Below are positions 35,893-46,596 of a stretch of DNA of 64,000 bases, piece by piece. Numbering within the stretch: the stretch's first letter is position 1; every line of letters begins with the position of its first letter. Under the pieces are notes generated by a model. It saw nothing but the letters and a program-made list of their open reading frames with translations. It had not been told where the DNA came from and searched no databases. This stretch comes from Rhizoctonia solani (taxonomy: Eukaryota > Basidiomycota > Agaricomycetes > Cantharellales > Ceratobasidiaceae), in the NCBI RefSeq assembly GCF_016906535.1, contig NC_057385.1, positions 868,001 through 932,000 on the forward strand, written 5' to 3'. The translations under genes were made by a program, and so were the position numbers.

Positions 35893-37583
35893 ATGAATGT
35901 CTCTCAGGCTCACGAGCACGCCGATCGTGCTGAACTACTATACGCACGGGGCGACTTTGAGGCGCAGCAGAAGAACATCTTCACGCGGCCGAATCGTACC
36001 TTCAGCGATTGATGCATGCGAGGATCCCTCGGTGCGTGTAGCCACATTGTCATTGATTTGGTCCACGGTGGCAACTCACACATGTACATCCACAGGTCAA
36101 GCACAGTCTTCGACTGATGCATGAAGACCACTTGAAGCTTAGCCGTGACGCCCAACGTGCCAAGCAGGAGCGTACTCGACAGCAACAGCAGCAGCAAGCC
36201 CACCAGCACCAAACTTCTAACCGTAGTAGCGAGCTTGAAGCCACAATCACGATCGACCAGGCTCCTCGGAGGATGGGTGACTCAACCTCCTCTGTGGAAC
36301 ATACGATCGAGGATAGCTATATGATGTTAGGCGGCAGGGTGAGCGGGCAGCACCTTTTGGGAGAAATAAACCACCCTAGTACTAACGCACTACGCCACAC
36401 AGCCCGGCGAGCACAACGAGGCATTCGACCAGTTTTGGAAAAACCTCGAAGGAATGCTCGAAAATCTCTCCCAGCCAGCTGCGTTCGCCACTGCTCCCTT
36501 GGCCGGGACATCGCCCGTATCTCGCGATAAGGATGCTGTCGGCGATGATGATGATGAGGGGACGAAAGCGACGGTGTGTACTCTCAGTGTTACGATAAAG
36601 GAATATCGGACTGACTCTTGTACTTGGCCAGCATCGTCCAACGATTCGTTCTGCATTATCGATGGAGGATGATCCCTTTGCTCCTCAGACACCCAAAAGC
36701 GCCAGTTTTGGATCAAGCGCCAACAGTTCACCATCTGCTAGCAAGAGATACAAGAAAACAAGCGTTCCCGACCCATCCAAGGCTCGCTCAGCATACCCGC
36801 CTCCCCCGCGTATCCAGCAGCTCGAAACAGAGAATGCGGCACTCAAGTCCGAACTGGAAAGGGCGGTTATGCGGGCAAACACGGCCGAACGGACGCTCAG
36901 GCAACGTGCGGGACAGGAACTTGCACTGAGGGAGAGTATATTAAGCGTTAGACGAGAGGTACGTACTTTGGGACTCGACCTCCTATACTGTGATTAACCC
37001 AAGATTATGGTTTCAGGCCCAGCGAGCCATGTCGGCAACCACAGCAGCTCTCCGAACCCCGAGCTTTGCAGGTCCTCCACCCTCCCGTGCTCAGACGTTT
37101 ATTGCATCCCAGAACCTCACGGCCCCTGTTTCGCCCGCTGTCCCAGCACCAGCGGTTGTCCCAGCTCCTGTCCCTCCTGTTCCCGTTCCGGCAGTCAAGT
37201 TGCCCGATGTGTCGTCTCCCCGAATCGCCGAACTAGAGGAAGAAGTTCGGCAGCTGAAAGTGGAGAATGAGAAACTAGTGAGCAGATGAACTCACAATCC
37301 CCCACACAATTCACACGCTAACATAAATTTACAGAAAGCACAAACGACCAAATACCGAGAACGTTGGGAAAAAATCAAAGAATCGGCCAAACGTAAGCGC
37401 GCTGCCAAGGGTCAATTGGAGACATCGAGCACGGCCAACGTCACAATTCCCGAAGAACAAGAACCCGAGGGTGAACAGCCGGACGGGGGGCAAGAGACCC
37501 CGGCCACACCCGTGGCGGCGGGATCGGGTCTGAATTCGCACAGCATACTGCGTTCGCCGGAAAGCATCGTCGCGTCTCACTGA
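35893..37583 (+). CDS. MIT-domain and coiled-coil protein (Atg38/NRBF2-like candidate)
   Basis: The start MNVSQAHEHADRAELLYARG then DFEAAAEEHLHAAESYLQR has the look of an MIT three-helix domain. A Gln-rich helix follows (AKQERTRQQQQQQAHQHQ). Further exons give MMLGGR, EHNEAFDQFWKNLEGMLENL, SALSMEDDPFAPQTPKSASF, then a coiled coil (PRIQQLETENAALKSELERA), a proline/valine-rich linker (PAVPAPAVVPAPVPPVPV), a second coiled coil (PRIAELEEEVRQLKVENEKL) and a basic segment (KYRERWEKIKESAKRKRAAK). MIT plus coiled coil is the layout of Atg38/NRBF2, the PI3-kinase complex I subunit in autophagy, but other MIT proteins share it. One G seems lost near 35963, within GAGGCGCAGCAG. Stop TGA 37583. Confidence 0.7.
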
Positions 37584-39147
37584 TTTGGTTTTTTTTTCTC
37601 TTGCGTCATTGTTTTGGGTGTCGGTTGCGATCAAACAATCTCGTCTCGCTTTCATTTTATGACGATCCTCGCACTTCTTTTGGCTTAACCGAACGTCAGC
37701 TACATCATCCCTCAAAACGCTTGTTCGATTGAACATGCGCGACGATTTGTCGGATTTATTTAATGGATTCAGACTCTTTGTAACACTACGGCATAGCATG
37801 GGGGAATATGGCGTCACTCTAGCCCCATTTCATCCATTACCCATCCCTTGATTTCGATTCATGGAGCGACCGTTCGATGGGGGTGCTTGTCTAGGCGGAG
37901 TAAATGTACATACTTCGTTGACATATCTATATTCATTCAACCCCGTTAATTTCTCACCATGATGGGCGTTTGATGTTCGCTAGCCCTAGATTCCAAGAAC
38001 CGACTTTGCTGTAAAAGGTGCACGCAGAGCAATCAGAGACGTTGCCTAAATATAGCATATACACCCACTTATCTCAGTGACGGGCGGGCCCTATGATTCC
38101 CATGCTAATTTACGCACGCACATTGGATGATATCAAGTAATCCGTACCCCCCCTCCTCTCTTGAGCTCCTCCCCTTTCTTCTCGAACGACTGCCCTGTCG
38201 AGTATCACGAGCTTTTGCAGTGCAAGCGCGCATTCTCACCCCCCGAGCTACCCGAAACATGATAAGTGTTCATGGTACCGGAATAGGTCACAAGGCCGGT
38301 TTTCCCTCCCACCGCGCAAAGGAAGCCAGGGCCACAATCGCCGCACCGGGCTACTATTTTTGTTACTCCATACTGTGGGATGATTGATCATGGAATTATT
38401 ATAGCATATAGCCGGACGCGAGGGGCTAGTGTAATTATAAATTTAGTAACCAAGTAGGTTTGACAATGCATTTGCGGAAGAGAGAATGTTGTGTTTCGAA
38501 TAGCCGGTATGCTGCGGTCGCACATCATGGGACCCGGTGCTTCCCCCCTTTTTTTGAAGTAAAGTTACGACGAACCTAGTAGTTTCATATCGTCCATTTC
38601 AAGTAAATGAACCGGTTAATGGTACCTGGCGAATACAATCATCCCCCCCCCCCCCGGCGTCTTTTCACGGCCGATAGAATCCTTGGTGCTCGCAGCTTCG
38701 ATGATGAACCAATCCGAACCCTGGCCATGGTACATCCCTCTCTCTCTCACATGTACATCCCCCATTCTTTTTACACTCATGGGAAGCACGGTGATTAAAA
38801 AAAGAGAGAAATGGCACTGATATTTCATCACAACGTACAAGAGTTGGAGAGGAGATAGGAGGGACACACACACACGCAATCACAGAAAATGACAATGAGC
38901 AAGAGTCCAAATGCCCTCCGTCGACCGCTGCTATTTCATGAGCAGGGGGAAGACAGTCGGGGTTGGCCCTGCAGAGGGTTACAGAGATGATACAACAGAT
39001 AGAGGGGAAAAAATTGATACACGATTGTTGGGGTGTCGGTCAACGACCTTGAGAGAGACAGGGAGACAGTAATAAATCAACCGAGACCGAGACCGAGGCC
39101 AGACCAAGAGCAGAGCAAGGGGGCAGGAACAAGTTTCTTCTTCCGTC
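37584..39147. other. 1.56 kb convergent intergenic region with simple repeats
   Basis: Between convergent stops. It holds a run of 13 C at 38643-38655, a CT/GA-rich tract near 38740, an ACACACACAC tract near 38868 and a purine-rich GAGACAGGGAGACAG tract near 39052. No convincing gene; TATAGCATATA-like AT stretches occur near 38050 and 38400. Confidence 0.4.
38643..38655. repeat. Poly-C tract, 13 nt
   Basis: Uninterrupted run of 13 C read directly from the sequence, in a noncoding region. A tract prone to slippage and to miscounting by sequencers. Confidence 0.9.
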
Positions 39148-41208
39148 TCAAGCAGCCGTTGCAGCAGCAGGAGCGGGCGGGGGCACAATGGCGATGGGAC
39201 CGGACGTGACGACCGGACTCCATAGCGACTGAGGAAGACTTGTCATGTTGGCTGGCGACGAACGTGAACGCGAGTGGCCAGCGAGCCAAGGTTTGTTCTG
39301 CGCCGGTGAATAGCGCCGTGGCCTAGTAGAGTTAGCTTCCTCCTCTGTCGTTGTTGGCGACGGCGAGGAGGAGCTGAATTCGGCGTCGGTAGGGGAGGAT
39401 TCCATCCGCGCTGGAGCTTCCGCTACTTCGACTTCGGCCACCGAATCGGGTCGTCTCCAGGAGGGAGGGGCGTTCCAGGCTAGGCCTTTCTCCTTGATGC
39501 GCGAGACGAGGTCCGGGTTATATTGGTACGTGGGCGCATGGGGAGATAGTCGTTGCGGCGAGGTCGATCGAGATGTGTGCACGCTAGAAGACTGGACGCT
39601 CGAGGTCGAGGAAGTGAGCGAGGGGGCGGGAGAGATGGAGGGCGCTACGGAAGCAGGCGAAAATGGACGACCGTTGAGGTAGGTCGCTTCGTCGAAATGG
39701 ACCTGGCCGTCGCGAGCCATCCATGACCAACGCTTGCGCTAGAAGCATAGAAACCGGATCAGTATCAAAGTTTTTTTTTTCAGAGAATAAAATAATTTTC
39801 AAGCAAAAATAATTTTCAAGAGTGGGAACGGATGGTTGGAATTTGGGCGGGAAGTGAGATTGTATGCGCTTCGAAAAGGGCGGATTGCCAAGAGGCTCGA
39901 TCAATGGACAAGAGTACTCACAGGGTGGATGACCGTGTTTGGCTCGAGGCGAACCTCACGCTTCGCAAGTTCGACGAGTATGCGAGCAACGTTGCGTGCA
40001 TCCTGTGAACAGAAATAGAAACAGGGATGAGGGGATTCCCACTCTGAATGACAAAGCGCATGTGAACGTACATCCATGCCGCAGTGCTGCCTCCCTTCGA
40101 ATTGCAAGCCGAGTGCATGGAGCTGGGCGATGATGTTGAGTGAATGCATGCGGGAAATGTACTTCTGTATCGGGTGGAATGTTAGATCTAGGCTGGGCAG
40201 GGAACAGAGTGGGTGAGGTACCTTGCCCGACTCGGTTCGCGAGATGTACGAGTTGACGATCCGACGAACATCTACGACGTCTTGACGCAGCCACTCTGGC
40301 ATGGGAAGCTGTCACGGGGACAATGAGCACACGAGGCGGTGGCGCACAAGGGAGGACAAGGGCACCAACGGACCTTGTTGATATACGCAGTCTTGACGCA
40401 AAAGTCGCGGACATCAAAGGGGCCATCTGTGCAGAATGCAAACCGCTTTACAGGCTTGCCCGTCCGTGCGTCGACGAGCTCGTGCTTGGCCAGGAATGCC
40501 TGGAAACGGCGGAGGAGAGTCTTGAACTGAGGAGCACAATCTGGATACGGATTGAGATGATGCTCGAAAGATAACAGAAAAAAAAGAGTCTAACCAATGC
40601 TAGCCTATGGGGGGATGTTAATAGGGCGATAGATCAAGGGAGATAGGCGCACTGACCTGAGTAATGCCGGTGAGAGACGTGCAGAAATCGGAGAGCTTCG
40701 GGCGCCAGATGGGCTTGACATATGAGCGGAATTCGTCGACGACTTCGAGGGTGCGAGCACGTCCCTCGCCATCACGGTCGCTCCACTTTAACAACACAAC
40801 GGGCCATTCCTGCTCTGCTATTAGACTGAGGCCAGACAGTGCATACAGCCTGCTTACAATAATCTCGTTGGGCCAGTCAAAGCCAGTGCCTGTGCAGAGT
40901 CAGCTTTGTTGGTGGGTAGAGTGGGCGTCAGACGCACCCTGTACACACGTCGCCTCGACATCAAAGGCGAGCAGATACTCCAAGGGTTGCTTAGTCATAG
41001 GGATGGGGGCGTCTGATTGGGGAGACGAGTCGTCAACAATAGCATCCTCGACGGTGCTGGTAGAGTGCTTGGGAAAGAGGAATGTGCGCAGAGAAAGCAT
41101 GGGGGCAAGAGAGGGCGTGGGCAGGGGTCCATAGCGCGTGGTCAATGCACGGATGAGAGTACACGCGATGGCAGGGAACAGACAGATAAAGAGCAACAGC
41201 GCAAGCAT
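39148..41208 (-). CDS. ERI1: ERI1-like 3'-5' exoribonuclease (DEDDh), N-terminal anchor
   Basis: DEDDh exonuclease of the ERI-1/3'hExo type, which trims small RNAs and structured RNA 3' ends. It starts MLALLLFICLFPAIACTLIR, a hydrophobic segment resembling a signal anchor. The nuclease domain reads EYLLAFDVEATCVQG (Exo I, D and E), FDWPNEIIEWPVVLLKWSD, KPKLSDFC-like and FCTSLTGITQ, then FAFCTDGPFDVRDFC (Exo II Asp), MPEWLRQDVVDVRRIVNSYI, and LHALGLQFEGRQHCGMD-DARNVARILVEL (Exo III His and Asp). After RKRWSWMARDGQVHFDEA the C-terminus is about 170 residues of Ser/Pro-rich, probably disordered sequence ending PAPAAATAA. About seven introns join in frame with no indel. It lies 7.5 kb from the Argonaute. 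Confidence 0.93.
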
Positions 41209-41444
41209 TTTGCCAATGCTGGCCTGCAGCTCGCTACTCGGGGTTAGATACAATCCTCAATCCATCCCCACTCCAATTATAAGCAATCGTTCCGCAGCCC
41301 CCCATCTAAATCAGGAATATCCAATTCAGATAACAACCGACCGCCGGGACATAGCCACCCTTTTCTCTCCCGCACTCCCCGGGGTCCCGCTCCCTGGCTC
41401 AATTTATCAAACAACAAACCGATCTACCGAGCGCGACCATCACC
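41209..41444. promoter_or_regulatory. Divergent promoter, ERI1-like / Cms1
   Basis: 236 bases separate the two start codons, so both promoters are here. No TATA box seen; C/T-rich towards Cms1. Confidence 0.45.
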
Positions 41445-42905
41445 ATGTCTGGCGGCGACGATCTCGACGACGGCCTTGTTCTTGACGCTTCGTATCTCCT
41501 CGACGCTAGTAACGACAGCCCCACCCAGAACCAGTCCCTATCTGCCCCTCTCGACGAGGAATCCGAATTCCGTTTGGAGTGTAAGTCCGAATAATTTAAA
41601 TGAGATTAAAAGAAAATGATACAGTGTCGTCATCTGTTCCGCAGCACCACCCCCCGTCGCACCCAAGAAGCGCAAGCGCCCCGAGAAGTCCTCCATCGAA
41701 CCAAAGGTGACGCTCGACGAATGGGCTCCCCAGTTCCTAATCGATTAACATGCCTCTCTACACGTAGCAAAAGAAGCAAAAATCGCTTCACGATGCATCG
41801 CGCATTTCCATGTGCCAACCTCCCGATGCACTCGCACAACACCTGGAGCGTTCACTCGCCAAGGCCTTTCCCAAAACGTCCCAGCTCGAACGGGACGATC
41901 TTGTGATACCCGGTCCGTCTTTGACGTGGCCACCCATCTCGCCGACGATTCTAATCCGCAGTATATCGCAGAATCCTCGATAGTCGATACCACCGCGTTC
42001 ACGGCTGAGCGCAAAGACAGCTCCTTGTCCGAATTTATTACTTTGAGTGCGTGGGATTGCACCCATGTGGGTTCTGTTCCTGAGACTCATGCCCTCGCCT
42101 CTAGTGCAGCCTGTCCAACTCTCGCTTCGCGTATAGCCCAACGCCCCAAGCACCATGCAGCTCCGACCGCAATCGTATTGGCAGGTGCCGCTTTACGCGT
42201 AGCAGACCTCACTCGCGCCATCCGTCCTCTCAAGGCGAAGCAGGAGGAGAAATAGCAAAAGTAAGTCGCTTTTGCATTCAACGGAACTACCCACCCGCAG
42301 TGGCTGGCGGATTCACACGAACCGAGATTCGCCTGACTGCGGAGAACCGACGATCCCATGATAGCCTTTACTTTTCGTAAAACCGCCACTCGCCCCCCAG
42401 ATGATCCATCTCCATTTTCGGTCAAACTGACACATGGTGATCTCCTTGCAGCTCTTTGCGAAGCATTTCAAGCTTAAAGACCACGTAGCCCATTTGGCCA
42501 AGACCCGGGTAGGAGTCGCAGTAGGCACCCCTGCCCGGATAAGTCAGCTCCTCGCCGAACCCGGTGGGTTGTAAATTTTTATTAATTGCCATTTCATCCT
42601 TGGCTAGCCTGTGTTTTGTTCTTGTCGACCAAACTAATCAGTTTCCATCCGAATTGCTTCTCGCGTATTCTCATATCACCTGCGGATTAAATCCGTTCGC
42701 TTCATGTACTAACTTGCCATTTTCAGATGCACTCTCGGTCAAAGCGCTCTCGCATATCGTCCTCGATTTAACGTTTATCGACACCAAGCAACGGTCGCTA
42801 CTTGATATTCCCGAAACCAGGGTGGATACTCTCCGAGGCGTTTTGGGTCATTCGAGGATTAGGGAGAGGCTGCTGAATGGCAAAACTAAGATCGTGATAT
42901 TCTAG
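41445..42905 (+). CDS. CMS1: Cms1 ribosome-biogenesis protein (CMSS1 family)
   Basis: Member of the Cms1/CMSS1 family, linked to the small-subunit 90S pre-ribosome and distantly related to DEAD-box helicases. An acidic start (MSGGDDLDDGLVLDASYLL) is followed by a lysine-rich nuclear motif (PKKRKRPEKSS, KQKKQKSLHDASR). Then PDALAQHLERSLAKAFPKTS, the helicase-like motif APTAIVLAGAALRVADLTRA, KLFAKHFKLKDHVAHLAK, VGVAVGTPARISQLLAEP (motif Ib-like) and LSHIVLDLTFIDTKQRSLLD. The end reads LLNGKTKIVIF at TAG 42905. One base seems lost at 42110 (CC) and another at 42234 (GG), where RPLK should continue GEAGGEIAK. Classic Walker motifs are absent, as expected for Cms1. Confidence 0.88.
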
Positions 42906-44285
42906 TTTCAATTAGGCTGGATTATAAAAAGAGTTGGCGTCGCTGGGGAAGGAGGCTCTAGAAGAGCCACGCCATAACAACAAAAGAGTCGGGTTGGCTT
43001 TAGAACCCGCACAAGTGTTCTTATTAGACTATGTACATTCTCGCTTTGATTGAAAACTAATACATGACGAATGCAATCTTGACTTTGATCTTGAGCGTCT
43101 ATAGGTTCCCCTGCCACCCCCAGGCTGCCCAGAACCAAGCCGAGTCGGCTGACCAGCAATTCATCGAGTGCATACAACAACGGCCTAGTCTGTATGGATT
43201 AACCTTTATCTCTAGTTGCACTACTCGATTAGGTCAGTGCACTATCGAATTGGCCCGCCCCGATAGCAGCCACCCCCTTCGTATCCCAGAGAAGCCCGAT
43301 ACGCTCACATGACTTGGATGGCGTACTTTGTTGGTCAGATGAGCACTTTGTTTGAGATAGGGGCGCACATCCATGTCTGCGTTCTATAGTTCTAGTGCGT
43401 TATCAGCGTAATGAGCCTACCGTACGAGCTAGGCCGTAAGAACATGTGAGCCTATATTACAATTATGTTCGTATTGAGAAGACCCTCGCACCTTGCCGAG
43501 TTGTTCTTTTCGACGACATCGGATAACAAGCCAATGTGGTTCGGGAGTAACATATCGTCATCCCTCTTAGGGCAACTCGAATCGCAGCCTTGCCCTGCCT
43601 TGAGGTCTTGTGTTCTCATAGCCCGATCAAAATGGCGTGCATACTATGCATATGGACTGGGGCGCCATGCAGCTGATAAACAGAACGACGACTCGAGAGT
43701 CGTGTCGGTCTTCGGTTCAACGTGTCGGAACCGCCGGAGCGATCCGAACTCTACGTTTATGCACAATACAGAAATAGGGGGGAATTAACCCCTATTCGAT
43801 CCGAGAGTGATCTCGGGACGACGTGCATACACAGATAGATACATGTACATGTACACGCAGGCCCGATGGTGAGTACACGGTCCCTCTGGGACTCTCGATC
43901 CGCGAGATTGGCCCAGTTAATCGCTCTCAAGAATTCGAAGTTCTGATGTATCGCCGCAAGGTCCTCAAGGCACGGGCGCTGCCCAGACCTCTTCAAAGTA
44001 GTGATGATCCTTCTTTTGCACCAGCTTGGTTATCTCCTCTTGTCCGTGGATTATGTTTCTTCCTTGTCTAGTTGGCCCTGAGTAAGAAGGGGGCCCAAGG
44101 TCGTGTGATCGTGCTTAGCGGGACCGTTGGGTCCAGTCAACTAGGCACGAGAATCAGGGACCGGGAGGACGGAATCACCAGGGCTGGGAAGATCTTATAC
44201 GTGAATGTAACTTGGCACGGCTGGGTGGCTGTGGATCGTGTATTTACTATGAGGTTGAACCAACTGGTGTTCATGGATCTGTAAA
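42906..44285. other. Unassigned 1.4 kb, weak coding signals on both strands
   Basis: Plus-strand frames at 43465-43788 (SNISSSLLGQLESQPCPALR) and 43863-44071 (YTVPLGLSIREIGPVNRSQE, FEVLMYRRKVLKARALPRP) look partly coding. So does the opposite strand at 43757-43996 (CLEDLAAIHQNFEFLRAINW). On the minus strand a frame from about 43367 starts MDVRPYLKQSAHLTNKVRHP. I could not build a consistent spliced gene on either strand. One or two small genes with indels are possible. Confidence 0.3.
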
Positions 44286-44443
44286 TTACCCATTTATTTT
44301 CGTTTGATTGATTCGGCCTCGTGGTCGATCTGTGCGAGACCTCGACCACAGCCCGTGTTGGTTATTCTCGTCATCACGCGTGCGTTTGACGCCCCGTAGT
44401 GAAATACATCTCCATTTCTCCAATCGAGCCGAAAGAGACCAAG

Positions 44444-46213
44444 TCACACATGTACGAGTCCTACGTCGCGATTTGAAACGTTACCTTTTAGTATCCAGCC
44501 CATGAGACCAAACTGCCACCATTCCTTGAATGATCCGATCCGCCTATGCGATATCCACACAATGGTGCCAACTAATATGCTCAAGCCCAACGCAGTAGTC
44601 GTTCCAACCGCTATTACCGGTCCGGCATCCGAAAAAGTATGCCAAGCGTGCGAAAGGATGGCGGTACCAAACGCTATCGCGCTCCAGAGCAAAAACGACA
44701 CAGGAAGACTGAGAAATATCGGCATGATGTCTGAATCGGATTCGTAGATGAACTCGTCCTATCGTCACAAGGTTAACGAAATGTGAGGTAAAAGTGGAGC
44801 GACGGTGCTTGCCATGATTTTCCGGAGGTCATGGATGTTGGTGAGCTGTCGCTGGTATCTCCATACGAATGTGACGGACATGACAAGGGACGCAGTGCCA
44901 TAATCAGGGCGATTAGGATCGCAGTTTGAGATATGGTTGACAAGCCTTCAACGGTGAGGAGCCCAACGGCGGCGCTGAGTACCGAGTTAGCATACAATCG
45001 ATTTTTGGTAAGACACCTTACGAAAGTAGTAAAGCTGCCTATAGCCGCAACGTCAGTATTCAGCTCGCCTTGAGTATATGCCGTACACCCACCGTCAGGT
45101 TGATCAGATTCCATTCGTTTGTCAGGCTCTTGAGGAACCCATCCAGCGCACGTTGTTGATCAGTCCATCGATGCCTGCTTGACCACTACAGTCTCCCATC
45201 GAACATTAAAACATGACCATAAAGTAAGTACTTTGATCTTCATACCTGAACCCAGTCGGCCTTTTTTAGACGATGTGCATAATTAAGAGGAGCCCCAAGC
45301 AAAATAGCGTACATGATGAACTTGAATGCCAGCCACGCGTAGGTAGGCGTTTCGGGGGTGAGATTCGCCTTGTTCGAAGGACCATAAGCGGCCATATCAG
45401 CCTCTGATGCTGAATGGAAATATCAGTCCAAGTTGTGCGCATATAAGCCAAATATACCTACAAATATGTCTGTAGCACGCTCTGATAAACGCTCCGTCCA
45501 TAGGTTTGAGCTTGTTCAAATCTGGACATCCGCCTGAAATGACACCGTCTATCAAAATGATGCGGCCTCGCAAACGTAGCAACTTACTGATTCTAGCATT
45601 CAACATTTCGATCAAAGTATCAACCTCATCAATACGACAATCAGGGTATCCGCTCAAAGATTGAGCTGAATCAAGTCGAATTCAGATCAACATATCAGAA
45701 TTGTGTCAACCACTGACCGAGTCGCCACTTGGTGAGATCCATCAAGAGCCTGAATTCGATGTGAGCATCTGGCGGGGGCTCTAATTCGGTGTTCATAATA
45801 AAATAGTCAAAAACATTAACTTAGAACGCACCAAGGTATTCTCCCCCAGTGAAAAGCACAGTACTGTTCTGAGCATATTCTTCTCTTTCTGTATCAATAT
45901 TGAAATCAACAGTTCTAGGGTCCACCCAAGAAGCTCTTGGTCGCGAGTCAACATAGTAAACTGAACCCGAAGGCGTATAGTGTCTCTCAACTCCTTTGGG
46001 TAAACGAACGTTCTCGAGAGCAAGCGGAGTTTTAATATCTGACACGCTTTTACAATCGTCCTCTGAGAATAGGTCTGGGTTGTTGGCGCGAACATCGGCG
46101 GGTGCCAGCCAAGATGGAGGGAGTGGTCGGAAGTCAATCCAATATGTACGGCCATCGGGGGTGGCTTTTTCTTGAAATCCATGAGGCAAATAGCGGCGTG
46201 GTCTAGGAGCCAT
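44444..46213 (-). CDS. WW-like repeat protein with C-terminal membrane segments
   Basis: The start MAPRPRRYLPHGFQEKATPD is followed by GRTYWIDFRPLPPSW, a WW-type motif (tryptophan ending, aromatic pair YW). A second, LPKGVERHYTPSGSVYYVDS with RPRASWVDPR, repeats the pattern: two WW-like repeats that may bind proline-rich peptides. Later exons are poorly resolved but contain KWRLG-type and polar segments, then hydrophobic helices: VLSAAVGLLTVEGLSTISQT, ILIALIMALRPL, FLSLPVSFLLWSAIAFGTAI and VIAVGTTTALGLSILVGTIV, followed by SFKEWWQFGLMGWI. A GT donor near 44488 may lead to one more exon, in which case the stop is near 44286. I recall membrane proteins of this build in Agaricomycetes, but no function. 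Confidence 0.6.
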
Positions 46214-46596
46214 AGAAGGGTTATGTAGGCAGATGCTAAACACAAGATTCTTGTCGTGGCCTCGAGCAGAAACGAGTGTGGTTTAATATTGGCTGTCAGT
46301 TACGCCACTGGAAAGAGCTCAAAGCAGGATAAGGACAGCTGTGTAGGGAGAACAAGAGCTGATTGGAAAAACAATCAGGTATTCAGAGCAAGGAATAAGA
46401 TTTGTAGTTCCAATTATCGATGGTTGAGGAATATGGCCTAGGCAATCAGCAACATACGGAGTGTCCTGGCTGATGACATAATCAGGCGATCACTGCACTC
46501 GCGCTAACCCGAGTTCGGGAACCGCAACCTGGCTCTTCTATATATGAGACACGTATTTGCCCGGCACTAAGTCTTCTCCTTATACCTACATCAACT
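46214..46596. promoter_or_regulatory. Divergent promoter, WW-like protein / NMT1
   Basis: 383 bases between divergent ATGs. CTATATATGAGACACG at 46539-46554 includes a TATA-like element about 55 bases before the NMT ATG. No gene seen. Confidence 0.45.
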
